Program-made: the position numbers and the translations under genes
Shown here: one piece after another, positions 24,762 through 33,887 of the stretch
How the letters are laid out: every line of letters begins with the position of its first letter
Position numbering within the stretch: the first letter of the stretch is position 1
Assembly: GCA_023150945.1 (NCBI GenBank)
Contig: JAKLJX010000003.1
Location: 287,164 to 351,163 of the forward strand
Direction of reading: 5' to 3'
Length of the DNA stretch: 64,000 bases
Origin: a bacterium
Lineage (GTDB): Bacteria; Zhuqueibacterota; Zhuqueibacteria; Zhuqueibacterales; Zhuqueibacteraceae
The notes under the pieces: model-generated
Seen by the model: the letters and a program-made list of their open reading frames with translations, nothing else
Database searches by the model: none
Told to the model about the DNA's origin: nothing

Positions 24762-26097
24762 AGTCCGTCCAAGCGTTCGCCGCCAGGAGGAGCAGTTGCT
24801 CCACCAGCGTGGCCTCGGAAGATTTCATCGCTTTGTACACCTGGCTACTGAGCAGCTGGCTGCTGGCGAACCACGCGATGCGTTCGTCGGCAATCGCCTG
24901 TGTTGCGTTTTGTAAATAGGCGGCGCGAAAATTGGCAAATGTGCGTTGCGCCAGGTCCGCCGTGATTTCGCCCTGCGCCTGCATCTTGCCGAGATACGCA
25001 GCGAAGCGACCGAGATCATAGCAGGGATCACCTTGATTGGCGCCATCAAAATCGATGAAGACCAGATTCCGGCCGTCGTGCAGAAGGTGGCTGAATTTGA
25101 ACGAGGCGTGCACCGGCGTCAGCCGTACCGGCGGCAACTGCGCTTGCGCGGCCAGCAAACGATCGTGGATTGCCGAGAACGCCGCGACGTACTGCGGAAA
25201 CGACTCGTGCACCGCGGCATGGGCGCGCTGCAGCTCTTGCATTTGATAAGCAAGATTCATCTGCTCCGGAAGCTGCAAGCCGCTGCCGTGAAACGCGGCC
25301 AGCGCTTCACCGGCGCGCCGGCCGAGGCGCGGCAATTCTGCTTTGTCTTCCAACTCGGACAGGGCTTGGCCGGCAATTGCCTCCTGCCAAACGAGGTCGA
25401 GCTGCGCGTCATACGAGTAAGGCCGCGGCAGCCGAAATTCCCCGCGCTGGCGGGCGGAAGTTTGCCAGATGGCCTGCATCAAATTGAATGCGGCCCGGCC
25501 CGCGCCTTCGGTATAGGCCTTGCCGAACACCCGGTGCGTGCCGTGCTGCGCGTAGGTGAGGTCAACCAGGAACATGCAACGCTGCCCCGGCACGTGTTTG
25601 ATCACGGTTGCCGTCGCCGTCACCGGCTGGTCATGTGGCTCCAGGCCCAAAGCCTGCGGCGCGGCTGCAATCAACGCGCGCAACTTGTCCGGCTGCAGCA
25701 GCGTGGTGAGCGCGGGCAGGTCAGGATCATTGGGATAAGCCCACAACACCATCTCCCATTCGGGAATGAAGCTCAGGCTGCGGCCAAACGCGGTTTGGAG
25801 AAGATCAGTATGGCGGGCGGCTGCGAAGGCGCTGCGGCCTTCACCCGCCGGGAAAATCCTGCCGCAGTAGATTTGTTCGCCCAGCTCGCGGCCGGTGTCA
25901 TCGCTGATTTTTGCTTTGATCTGCACGCGGCAAATGCCGGGCTTGTAGTGGAGACGCAGCAGCCGGCAGCGCGCAATCCGGTGCGTGCAGGACGCGCCGA
26001 GCTGTTGCTGCAAAGCCGCCGCCAGGCGTTTTTTGTCCGCGAGGGCATGCAGTTGCGGAAATTCGCAATTGTCAGGAATGCGGATCGCGTGCGACAT
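24751..26097 (-). CDS. APH-fold protein 3 (long form, degenerate HGD motif)
   Basis: 448 residues. First hairpin: RLHYKPGICRVQIKAKISDD. Linker: MVLWAYPNDPDLPALTTLLQ. Second hairpin: VIKHVPGQRCMFLVDLTYA with Lys in HRVFGKAYTEGAGRAAFNLM, then LPRPYSYDAQLDLVWQEAIAG. Catalytic loop HASFKFSHLL (His 330) lacks both the Gly-Asp of HGD and the Asn. FIDFDGANQGDPCYD (D349, D351) is intact. It overlaps the downstream paralogue by 11 bp, so the two products are probably made in similar amounts. Confidence 0.8.
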   Translation of the reverse strand: MSHAIRIPDNCEFPQLHALADKKRLAAALQQQLGASCTHRIARCRLLRLHYKPGICRVQIKAKISDDTGRELGEQIYCGRIFPAGEGRSAFAAARHTDLLQTAFGRSLSFIPEWEMVLWAYPNDPDLPALTTLLQPDKLRALIAAAPQALGLEPHDQPVTATATVIKHVPGQRCMFLVDLTYAQHGTHRVFGKAYTEGAGRAAFNLMQAIWQTSARQRGEFRLPRPYSYDAQLDLVWQEAIAGQALSELEDKAELPRLGRRAGEALAAFHGSGLQLPEQMNLAYQMQELQRAHAAVHESFPQYVAAFSAIHDRLLAAQAQLPPVRLTPVHASFKFSHLLHDGRNLVFIDFDGANQGDPCYDLGRFAAYLGKMQAQGEITADLAQRTFANFRAAYLQNATQAIADERIAWFASSQLLSSQVYKAMKSSEATLVEQLLLLAANAWTDYAG

Positions 26098-26149
26098 CGA
26101 GAAACTCCGGGTGCAGGGTGAGCAGGCCGGCGCCGGCCGCGGTCAGGTT

Positions 26150-27523
26150 TCAGTACAATTCCTTTTCATGCGCCAGAATCGCCGCGGCGAGGTCGAGCAA
26201 GCGTGAGACTTTCTCGGCATGATTCTTCTTCGCCAGCGTGATGCACTTGGTCGCCTGCTTCGCCACGAGTTGCGCCGCCGTGTGCCAGGCCAGCACGGTT
26301 TTCGGCAAGCCCCAGGGCGCGGCCTGCGCGTAGCCGCGGCAAAAGTGCGTGAGCGCCGCTGCGCTTTGTTGCGGCGTCAGCTTCTCACGCAGCGGCAGAT
26401 AAAGCAAGTGCGCCGCAAAACTCGCGACATCGCCGATGGGATTGCCGCACTGGAAATCATCGAAGTCGATCACAGCGAGCGTGTCGTCCACCAGCAGGCA
26501 TTGCGAGATGCGAAAGCCGTTGTGAATCGGCGTGATGGGCAGGGCAGGCAGTTCGGCGTGCTGTGTACGCAGCGCCTGCCCGAGCGCCGCCACGGCCGGT
26601 TGAAATGCGCCGTCGAAATCAGCGATGATCCTTTCCGCCTTCGCCACTTCGGCGAGCACGTGCTGGCCGGTGTGCCGCGGCAGATTACCGATCTGACATT
26701 GCTGCAAACCCGCCAGTCCGGCGCCGAGGCGCGCCGCCGTGTACGCGAGATCGAGCTCGGCGAGATGATCATCGACGTTCCGCCCGCGCAAGCCCGTCAT
26801 AAAGAGCGTGTTCATTTCAGCATCAAAGAAGAGCGGCCGGGGAACGATGAACGCGCCGGATTGGCACAAGGGCGATTGCCAGACCGCCTGCAGCGTCGCG
26901 AAAATCGCGGCGGCCTCGGTTTTGTGATTGTAGGTCTTGCTGTAAAGCACCGTTGTGCTGCCCTCGCTGAAGCGCAACGCATGCCGCAGTGTGCAGCGAT
27001 CCCAGGGCGCATACTTCACGACTTCAGCCTCGGCCGTCACCAACGTTGCGCCCGGCGCAGGCCGCAGCAGTTCCTCGTGCGAGCGGAGCAGGTCACGGCG
27101 GCGATTGCTGTCCAACAGGCGATGCAGATGCCTCAGCCGGGAATCATTCGGAAAGCCCCACAACAACAGATCCAGTTCAGGCAGCAGATGCAGCGCCGGA
27201 CCGAATTGCGGTTGCACCTGCGGCTGGTTTTGCGCTTTGGCGAGGCGGGCGGCCAGTTTGCCTTTGGCTTCGATGACGCCGGAGAATATCTGCGCGCCAC
27301 TCCTGCCGGATTGCAGATCACTGATGTGCAGCTCATAGCAAACCTCGCATTTCTTGCCGGGTTTGTAGCGCATCTGCAGCAGCCGCAGATCGTGAATGTG
27401 CAAATGGCCGGCAGCGAAACCGGGAAGCTGACGCTGCAAATGCTCCTTCATCGCGCGCGGATCGGCAAGCACTTGCAATTGGGGAAGGTGACTGTCGGCC
27501 GGCGCTGTGAGCGTTTGATTCAT
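26150..27523 (-). CDS. APH-fold protein 4 (long form, degenerate HGD motif)
   Basis: 457 residues. ATG 27523 is preceded by AAGGA on the minus strand. First hairpin: LLQMRYKPGKKCEVCYELHI. Linker: LLLWGFPNDSRLRHLHRLLD. Second hairpin: VVKYAPWDRCTLRHALRFS with Lys in VLYSKTYNHKTEAAAIFATL, then VPRPLFFDAEMNTLFMTGLRG. Catalytic loop HNGFRISQCL (His 334): the HGD is not recognisable. VIDFDDFQCGNPIGD (D353, D355) is kept. The GFPND linker and the PGK hairpins tie it to its neighbours. A kinase mechanism without the usual base, or a nucleotide-binding regulatory role, are both possible. Confidence 0.8.
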   Translation of the reverse strand: MNQTLTAPADSHLPQLQVLADPRAMKEHLQRQLPGFAAGHLHIHDLRLLQMRYKPGKKCEVCYELHISDLQSGRSGAQIFSGVIEAKGKLAARLAKAQNQPQVQPQFGPALHLLPELDLLLWGFPNDSRLRHLHRLLDSNRRRDLLRSHEELLRPAPGATLVTAEAEVVKYAPWDRCTLRHALRFSEGSTTVLYSKTYNHKTEAAAIFATLQAVWQSPLCQSGAFIVPRPLFFDAEMNTLFMTGLRGRNVDDHLAELDLAYTAARLGAGLAGLQQCQIGNLPRHTGQHVLAEVAKAERIIADFDGAFQPAVAALGQALRTQHAELPALPITPIHNGFRISQCLLVDDTLAVIDFDDFQCGNPIGDVASFAAHLLYLPLREKLTPQQSAAALTHFCRGYAQAAPWGLPKTVLAWHTAAQLVAKQATKCITLAKKNHAEKVSRLLDLAAAILAHEKELY

Positions 27524-27647
27524 GCCTGATTCCTTGAATGAATGAGTCGCATTGATTCTGGCTGCGGCATTGCAGCCGGCGTGACTGCCGGTTGCGCCGT
27601 TGCGATTCCCGGGTTGCGGGCGCGACGGCAATCCTGCCCGGTTGGTT

Positions 27648-29111
27648 TCACGTTGTGCTGCTTGCGGCTTTAATCATGGCCAATCCGCGGATGTTGCCGG
27701 CCAGATCATACTTGGCAAGCTCGTCGAAGTAGGTGGCGCATTGTTGCAGCAACTCACTCTCCGGGGCGTGCAGCGCGCCGGCCAGCCACTGCTGAAGTTG
27801 CGCGCGGCTCTCTGCCAGCGGCTGCAGCGTTTCGTGTTTGTAGAAGCCTTCGTCATTCGCACCGACTCTGAGATAGACGAGACGCTGCCGCAGTCTCTCG
27901 TATCCGGCTTCGTGGAGCGCCGCGGCGAGATGCCGATTCTGCAGGTTCGCTGCAGCCCGCGCCGCAAACGCCTTGAAGTAATCCGGCCCCATGCGATAAC
28001 AGGTGATGAAGGTGAAACGATCCTCTTCCTGCGGCAAGGCCACGAAGAGATCGAACAGCGGCTGCGGCAGCGACATGACCAACGCCATGTTGGTGATACC
28101 GACTTTGGAATAGCGTTGGCGAAAACGCTGCAGCGCACCGTTGTTTTGGCAGGTGAGCGCCAGCGTTTCCACCGCTTGCTGCAGTGTGGCTTCCGCATGT
28201 TCCTGCACCTGCGATCGGCCGGTTTCAGGCTGCGGTACCACCACCACGCTTTTGAGCGCGACATCGGAATAGTACTTCGGCTTGTCGGGGCTGCTGCAGA
28301 TCCAGGCGAGACGGAACAACACGATCAGTTGGCGCGCCGTTTCCGCGGCAATGCCAAATGCCTCTTGCACCTGGTGCACGGCGGCAGCGGTGATCGGCAG
28401 GGCTGGATGCAAGCAGTTCGCCTGCCGCAGCCGCTGTACGAACGATTTGAACTGGCTCTCCACCGCTGCGCTGAGCGTGCCCAAACCGAATCGTTGCAGC
28501 AGGCGCGGCAGTTGCCGGCGCACAAATGGTTGGGCCTCGCCCAAATCAGAATCGCGGAGCACGGCAGCCACGTGGTCATCGCAACGCGCGCCAAGCTGCG
28601 CCACCTGCGCGATGAAATCGGCGCAGTCCGCATAGGTTGCCGGTGAGCAATACTCCTGGCGCGGATCGTCGAGGCGGAAGATCAGCTTGGCCGCGCCCAG
28701 CTTGCGCCGGTCGTGCAGCAGCTTGGCAATCAGCAAATGGCGAATGTGCGCCAGCAGCCCTTCCACTTCGGCGGCCGCATGCGTGGCTGCCAGCGCTGCG
28801 GTGATTGCCGCGAAGTCAAAGAGTTCGTTCAGCCGCGGCCAAAACGTTTGCGCCAGCTCCAAACGGCTTTTCACCACACTGCCGCGCACAAACGCGAGCA
28901 GATAGGCTGCCGCGGGCTGGCGTTCCGCCAGCCGCGCCAGCACAGCGGCATTGAGATGATCAATCAGCGTTTGGAAGTATTCCGGACTTTCGGGACCGGC
29001 CACTGCGACGGCCGGCACCTTGCCCGTAACGCGCGTGACGCCGGCGCCGGCGTTGATGGGCAAGCGCAGATAATCCGAAAGGTGCTTCGCTGGATTGCCG
29101 TTCGATGACAT
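27648..29111 (-). CDS. Unrecognised 487-residue helical protein inside the APH cluster
   Basis: I do not recognise a family. The ATG at 29111 is preferred over an in-frame TTG at 29144. The protein is mostly helical, without signal peptide or transmembrane segment, and carries no P-loop or HGD motif. Notable stretches are LARLAERQPAAAYLLAFVRG, LIAKLLHDRRKLGAAKLIFR, YSKVGITNMALVMSLPQPLF and ITCYRMGPDYFKAFAARAAA. It lies between two APH-fold paralogues in the same orientation with gaps under 130 bp, so it almost certainly belongs to the same operon. It could be a cluster-specific enzyme or scaffold. Confidence 0.7.
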   Translation of the reverse strand: MSSNGNPAKHLSDYLRLPINAGAGVTRVTGKVPAVAVAGPESPEYFQTLIDHLNAAVLARLAERQPAAAYLLAFVRGSVVKSRLELAQTFWPRLNELFDFAAITAALAATHAAAEVEGLLAHIRHLLIAKLLHDRRKLGAAKLIFRLDDPRQEYCSPATYADCADFIAQVAQLGARCDDHVAAVLRDSDLGEAQPFVRRQLPRLLQRFGLGTLSAAVESQFKSFVQRLRQANCLHPALPITAAAVHQVQEAFGIAAETARQLIVLFRLAWICSSPDKPKYYSDVALKSVVVVPQPETGRSQVQEHAEATLQQAVETLALTCQNNGALQRFRQRYSKVGITNMALVMSLPQPLFDLFVALPQEEDRFTFITCYRMGPDYFKAFAARAAANLQNRHLAAALHEAGYERLRQRLVYLRVGANDEGFYKHETLQPLAESRAQLQQWLAGALHAPESELLQQCATYFDELAKYDLAGNIRGLAMIKAASSTT

Positions 29112-29177
29112 GAGATGACTTTCACGAATGTAGAGAAATTTCAAACGTCCACCCTGGCTGGAATTTGCACAGGACCA

Positions 29178-30575
29178 TCACAGGCCGGCCGGCGATTCCA
29201 GCAGTTCCTCCAGCAGCGCAAAGGCAGCGACCACTTGCTGCCGGGCCTCACGCTCCATGCGCTTGAGCGAGGAATGCATTTTCCCCAGCAGGAAAGCTGT
29301 GACATACCATGCCAGGCGCCGGCGCTCACATGGCCAGGGTACGAGCGCAGCATAACTCTCGACAAAAAGCGCTGCGGCTGCGGTGATCGGCGCAGCGGCA
29401 ACGCCGTCGCTGACGCGCAGATAAATCACCGAAGCGAGAAACTCCGCGACATCATAGAGCGGATCGCCCACCGCCAGCGCGTCGAAATCCACCAGGCCGG
29501 GCTGCTCCTCACGCACGAGGATCTGCGCCAGCTTGAAGGTGCCGTGGATGGTCGTGCGTGGCGTGCCGGCCGCGCTGCGCGGCAGGGTGGCAGCCATTTT
29601 CTGCAGCAGGTGCGCTTGCCGCTCGCGCACTTCAGGCAGAAACTTGAGGATTTGCGCGGCGTTGTCTCTGGCGTTGGTCAGCATGGTTGCCGGACTCGCG
29701 CCAGGCCGTTGCAGTTCCGCCGGCAGCTCGATTTGATGCAATGCCGCCAGCATGGCCGCGATTTTGGGCAGCACGGGCGCGTGGGCGAGCGTAGCCCAGC
29801 CGCGCTCGGCGCAACGCCGGGTCAGGGATTCTCCCTCCCAGGCATGCTGCCACAAGGTTTTGATCTCGGGAAGATAGGCAATCGGCGCCGGCACATTCAG
29901 CACGCCCGCGGCACAGGCGCGGCTCGCACAAATCACTCGCAGCGCCGCCGCGACCGTGCGGCCGCTGGCGTCGTCCGTGGTCTTGCTGTAGAACGTGCGC
30001 GTTTGTTGCTCGCCCGCGGCATGGCGCAACGAGACCCGGTAACGCAACACGCACCGTTTGCCCGGCATGTATTTCACTTTGTGGTCGAACACCTCGGTGC
30101 AATGCCACGCGCCCGACAAGCCGAATTCCGCCAGATTGCGCTCGACATTCTGCCGGATGAAGTCAGCGTCCTTCAGCCGGGCGAGCTGTGGCAGCTTGGG
30201 ATCATGCGGAAAGGCGTGCACGACCATGCGGCGCTCCGGCCACAAGCTGACCGGTTTCCAGAAATCGCCAGCAGACCAGGAGGGCGTTGCGCTTTCACCG
30301 CCGCCCGCTACTGCGCCGTTGCGCTGCAGGCGGCCGTGCAGCCATTGATCGAAGGGGCGGCCGTGGTGATCGTGACCCTGCACCCGGTAGGCGATGAGGC
30401 AGGCCTTGCCGGGTTTCTGATACACGCGCGTGACGCGGCACTGCTGCACGCGCAAGCCGAGGCCGGGATACTCATGTTGAAAAAACTCTTCGAACGCCGC
30501 CGCCATGGCGACCGGGTCGGTTTCCGGCAGCGCCGGTGTCACAGCATCGTCCGTGCTCAAGGTGTCGTCTTTCAC
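29178..30575 (-). CDS. APH-fold protein 5 (long form, degenerate HGD motif)
   Basis: 465 residues with a GTG start at 30575. First hairpin: VTRVYQKPGKACLIAYRVQG. Linker: MVVHAFPHDPKLPQLARLKD. Second hairpin: KVKYMPGKRCVLRYRVSLR with Lys in RTFYSKTTDDASGR, then VPAPIAYLPEIKTLWQHAWEG. Catalytic loop HGTFKLAQIL (His 344): Asp to Thr, Asn to Gln. LVDFDALAVGDPLYD (D363, D365) is intact. The start lies 15 bp after the stop of the ABC exporter gene, so it is transcribed with it. It is most similar by eye to paralogue 2 (both share VPWP-E-RRLAWY and LLGKMH near the C-terminus). Confidence 0.8.
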   Translation of the reverse strand: MKDDTLSTDDAVTPALPETDPVAMAAAFEEFFQHEYPGLGLRVQQCRVTRVYQKPGKACLIAYRVQGHDHHGRPFDQWLHGRLQRNGAVAGGGESATPSWSAGDFWKPVSLWPERRMVVHAFPHDPKLPQLARLKDADFIRQNVERNLAEFGLSGAWHCTEVFDHKVKYMPGKRCVLRYRVSLRHAAGEQQTRTFYSKTTDDASGRTVAAALRVICASRACAAGVLNVPAPIAYLPEIKTLWQHAWEGESLTRRCAERGWATLAHAPVLPKIAAMLAALHQIELPAELQRPGASPATMLTNARDNAAQILKFLPEVRERQAHLLQKMAATLPRSAAGTPRTTIHGTFKLAQILVREEQPGLVDFDALAVGDPLYDVAEFLASVIYLRVSDGVAAAPITAAAALFVESYAALVPWPCERRRLAWYVTAFLLGKMHSSLKRMEREARQQVVAAFALLEELLESPAGL

Positions 30576-30590
30576 GTTCGTTCTCGTCCT

Positions 30591-32531
30591 TCAACCTGCC
30601 AGGAGGTCGACCGGCGCGGTTGCAGCCGGTGTTTTGTCTTCCCCGGCGGCAGTGATTTTTTTCGGGGCTTTGGGTTTGTGGCCCAATACCTGCAATTCGT
30701 AGAACTCGCGGTATTGCGGGCTGCTTTCGAGCAGCTCTTCGTGCGTGCCGGTCTGCATCAGTTTGCCCTCTTCCAGCACGACGATTTTATCGGCGTTCTT
30801 GATGGTCGAAAAACGATGCGCAATGACAAACGTGGTTTTGTTCTTGGTCAACTCCTCGAGGGCCTGCGTCACCAGCGCTTCGGATTTGGCATCCAGTCCG
30901 GAAGAAGGCTCGTCCAGGATCAAAATCGGCGCGTCGCGCAGCATGGCGCGCGCAATGCTGAGGCGCTGGCGCTGGCCGCCGGAGAGATTGTCGCCGCCGT
31001 CCCAAATCATGGTGTCGTAGCCATCCGGCATCTGCATGATGAAGTCATGCGCCTGCGCGGCCTTGGCCGCGGCGATGATTTCCTCATCCGTCGCGCCCTC
31101 CTTGCCGAACGCGATGTTATCGCGCACGGTGCGGCGCATGAGCTTGGCCTCTTGCAGCACGATGGTCACCTGCCGGCGCAGCGAAGCCAGGGTGAACTGG
31201 CGCAGGTCGTGGCCATCCATCAAAATCTTCCCGGCGGTGGGATCATAGAAGCGCAGCAGCAGGCTGATGAGCGTGGATTTGCCCGCGCCGCTATGGCCCA
31301 CCAGCGCGACCTTTTCGCCGGGCGCGGCCGAAAAGTCGATGTTCTTCAGAACCTCCGCCTGGCCTTTTTTGTAGGAGAACGAAACCTCCTTGAATTCCAC
31401 CTGGCCGGAAAGCGGCGGCGCAGGCACGGCATCCTTGGCATCGGCCATCACCATGTCGGTTTCCACTAACTCGAGCAAACGGCCGGCGGCGACCTGCGAT
31501 TTCGCCACTTCGAAAAACAGCGCGGCGTATTTGTCGATCGGGCCGTAAAGCTGTTTGAGATAGCTGAAGAAGATGAACAGCACACCGGGCGTGATCGCGC
31601 CGCTCATCGCATGTTTCCCGCCCCAGTAGACCACAATGGCGGTGGCCGTCGCGATGATGAGATCGGCGACCCGCTTGAACATCTTGGACAGCCGCATCGC
31701 GGTGATGTCGGCGGTCATGCTCTGGCGGTTTTGCTGCTCGAAGCGCGCCTTCTCCGCGGATTCCTTGCCGTACGCCTGCACCAAGGCCAGCGAATCGACG
31801 TTTTCGAGAATGATGGTGGTGACTTCGGTTTCGCGGCTGCGCTTGGTTTTCGCCGCTTTTTTCACGCCCTCGCCGAACCGTACGTTGTAGTAGAACAGCA
31901 CCGGCACGCCGACCAGCGCCATCAGCGCCAGGCGCCAGTCGAGCATGATCATCAAGCTGGAATAGGCGATGATCTGGCCGACGCGATCGACGGTTTCCTG
32001 CGGCAGCTCGATGAGCATGGGCTTCAGGCCGCTGATGTCGGAGGTCATGCGATACACGATATCGCCCGAACGAAAGGTGCCGTGAAACGACAGCGACAGC
32101 CGTTGCAGATGCGCGAAGACGCGCTCGCGGATGTCGGCGAGCATGCGGTCACCGGTAGCCGAGAGATAGTATTTCGCGACATAGGAAAACGTGCCGTCGA
32201 CCAGGGTGATGAGAATGATTGAAAGCGCGAGCCCGAGCAGCAGGTTCTCGGGATTCGTTCCGAGGAATTGCGGCAAAAACTGGAATTGCGACGGAAAAGG
32301 CTCGTTCAGCACGAGATGGTCGAGGATCAGTTTGAGCGGCCAAGGCACGAGCAGCGTCGTGAGAATGCTGATTCCCAACGCACCGTAAGCCACCAACAGT
32401 GTCTTCCAGTATTTGCGATAGTGCCGGCCGAAGACGTGGTAGAACTTTACCAACTCCTTCATGCTGACGCGATCGGCCTTGGAGTACCTCTGGGCTTTCA
32501 CTTGATGGGTCGGGAGGTCCGCATGCTTCAT
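30591..32531 (-). CDS. ABC exporter, fused permease-ATPase (MsbA/lipid or glycan type)
   Basis: 646 residues. Six membrane helices lie in the first ~330 residues (LLVAYGALGISILTTLLVPW; LLGLALSIILITLVDGTFSYV; and others). The NBD has Walker A GHSGAGKST, signature LSGGQRQRLSIARAML, Walker B ILILDEPSSGLDA and switch His in FVIAHRFST. Exporters of this type flip lipids, lipid-linked glycans, peptides or drugs. It is the only transporter in the glycosyltransferase/APH cluster, so it is the likely exporter of its product. Its ATG overlaps the stop of the upstream APH gene (ATGA). Confidence 0.93.
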   Translation of the reverse strand: MKHADLPTHQVKAQRYSKADRVSMKELVKFYHVFGRHYRKYWKTLLVAYGALGISILTTLLVPWPLKLILDHLVLNEPFPSQFQFLPQFLGTNPENLLLGLALSIILITLVDGTFSYVAKYYLSATGDRMLADIRERVFAHLQRLSLSFHGTFRSGDIVYRMTSDISGLKPMLIELPQETVDRVGQIIAYSSLMIMLDWRLALMALVGVPVLFYYNVRFGEGVKKAAKTKRSRETEVTTIILENVDSLALVQAYGKESAEKARFEQQNRQSMTADITAMRLSKMFKRVADLIIATATAIVVYWGGKHAMSGAITPGVLFIFFSYLKQLYGPIDKYAALFFEVAKSQVAAGRLLELVETDMVMADAKDAVPAPPLSGQVEFKEVSFSYKKGQAEVLKNIDFSAAPGEKVALVGHSGAGKSTLISLLLRFYDPTAGKILMDGHDLRQFTLASLRRQVTIVLQEAKLMRRTVRDNIAFGKEGATDEEIIAAAKAAQAHDFIMQMPDGYDTMIWDGGDNLSGGQRQRLSIARAMLRDAPILILDEPSSGLDAKSEALVTQALEELTKNKTTFVIAHRFSTIKNADKIVVLEEGKLMQTGTHEELLESSPQYREFYELQVLGHKPKAPKKITAAGEDKTPAATAPVDLLAG

Positions 32532-33580
32532 GCTCGTTCTCCGAAAAGATGAAATGATACTTTTGCCGGGTGCCGGTCGCTGAAGCTGCGCCGCTGATCC
32601 AGCGCGTGCTCAGCGGCGGTGAGGCAGGCCAGCGCCTGCGCCCGCCAATCCCGGTCGAGGCGGTGGCGCCAGGCGATCATGGCGCGCCGCAGATAAATCA
32701 AAGCTTGATACTGGCGCACGCCCTCGATTTCCCCGAGCGGCCGCAAGCGATCATACTGCTCAAGGAAAAGCGCGATCATGCGGTCACTGGCACGGCCGAG
32801 ATGGGTCTTCAGCACGATGATGAAATTGCACAGATCCAGCGCGGCATGCGACCGGCACAAGCCATCGAAGTCGATGAAGGACACATGATCTTCGGCGTGG
32901 AAGATTTGCGTTAGGCCGAGATCGCCGTGCACCGGGCAGCGTTTCATCGCGGCGAGGCTGCCGTCACTGAGCAGTTGGGCAGCCAGCGCGGCGAGGCGGC
33001 GGCGTGCTTCCGGCAAATCCGCCATCAAATGCTCCAGCCCGGGGTGGCAGTATTTCTGCAGATGCAGCGCCAGCGTGTTCCTGCTCTCCAAGTCGAGATC
33101 GAGACGATGCAGCGCCGCGAGATTGCGCGCGGTGGCTGCGACGGTCTGCGCGAAAGTTCCGTGATGCAGCAAGTAGTCGGCACGGATGCCCGGCGCAGCT
33201 TCCTGCAGCACCATGCCCCATTCCGCGACGTAGGCGAGCGGCCGCGGCAGGTGAAAACGCGGCGTGGCACACTGGGCCGCCTGCCAGAGTTTGCGCATAT
33301 TCGCAAAGATCGCCTGTCCGCGCTCGCGGCGATAGAGTTTGCCGATCACCCGCCGGCGGCCGTGGCGCGTGGCGAAATCATACGCAATGACGCAGCGCTT
33401 GCCGGGCGTGTGCTTGAGCAACTCGATGCCGGGAGCGCCACCGTCCAGCTCGCTCTCCGGCAAATGCTCGACCAGCCGGTCGCGCACCGTGGCCGCATGC
33501 AACGCGGCGGCGAGGCTGGGCAGCTTGCGATCGGCAAGCGGCGCCGCAACAGCAGAAAGGTTTTCGCACCGATCATTCAT
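32528..33580 (-). CDS. APH-fold protein 6 (short form, intact HGD motif)
   Basis: 350 residues from ATG 33580. There is one N-lobe only: LLKHTPGKRCVIAYDFATR with Lys in RVIGKLYRRERGQAIFANM, then LPRPLAYVAEWGMVLQEAAPG. The catalytic loop HGDLGLTQIF (His 218, Asp 220) is intact apart from Gln for Asn, and FIDFDGLC (D237, D239) is present. The HGD-x-x-x-x-Q form is also found in maltokinases, which phosphorylate maltose. It lacks the N-terminal extra module of the long paralogues. An active small-molecule or sugar kinase is likely; the substrate is unknown. Confidence 0.84.
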   Translation of the reverse strand: MNDRCENLSAVAAPLADRKLPSLAAALHAATVRDRLVEHLPESELDGGAPGIELLKHTPGKRCVIAYDFATRHGRRRVIGKLYRRERGQAIFANMRKLWQAAQCATPRFHLPRPLAYVAEWGMVLQEAAPGIRADYLLHHGTFAQTVAATARNLAALHRLDLDLESRNTLALHLQKYCHPGLEHLMADLPEARRRLAALAAQLLSDGSLAAMKRCPVHGDLGLTQIFHAEDHVSFIDFDGLCRSHAALDLCNFIIVLKTHLGRASDRMIALFLEQYDRLRPLGEIEGVRQYQALIYLRRAMIAWRHRLDRDWRAQALACLTAAEHALDQRRSFSDRHPAKVSFHLFGERA

Positions 33581-33887
33581 GCTTTGTCTTTGCGTGCTGA
33601 CCGCGCGGCGCGGCGTAGGCATGCGCGGGTTGATTCGTGATCTTTGCCAGGGCGAATGCGCGCTCGCGCCGGCACTCCGTGGCGCGGGCTGCTTGTGCGG
33701 GAAGCCCGGCGCGTGATGAATGGCATTCAGGGGATACCACACCGAATCGCTGCCTGCGGAAAATCACAGGCATGAGGGCGGCCTCCAGGTGCAGCGCTGC
33801 TTCACCAGCGCCGCCGAAGGCCCGGCAGCAGAGGGCGCACGAAGGAATCGCGCCGGCAAGATTCAGGTGTTGTGCTTCCAGGTCAGA
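33581..33887 (-). other. 307-bp gap between two APH-fold genes
   Basis: GC-rich spacer with no credible gene, promoter or terminator visible. In-frame upstream extensions of the gene at 32528 reach into it, but no family motif appears there. Confidence 0.5.

Noticed and set aside
29115-31469. 784-residue plus-strand frame opposite an APH gene and the ABC exporter
   Set aside because: The minus-strand genes have complete Walker and APH motifs; the plus frame is compositionally biased and lacks motifs.
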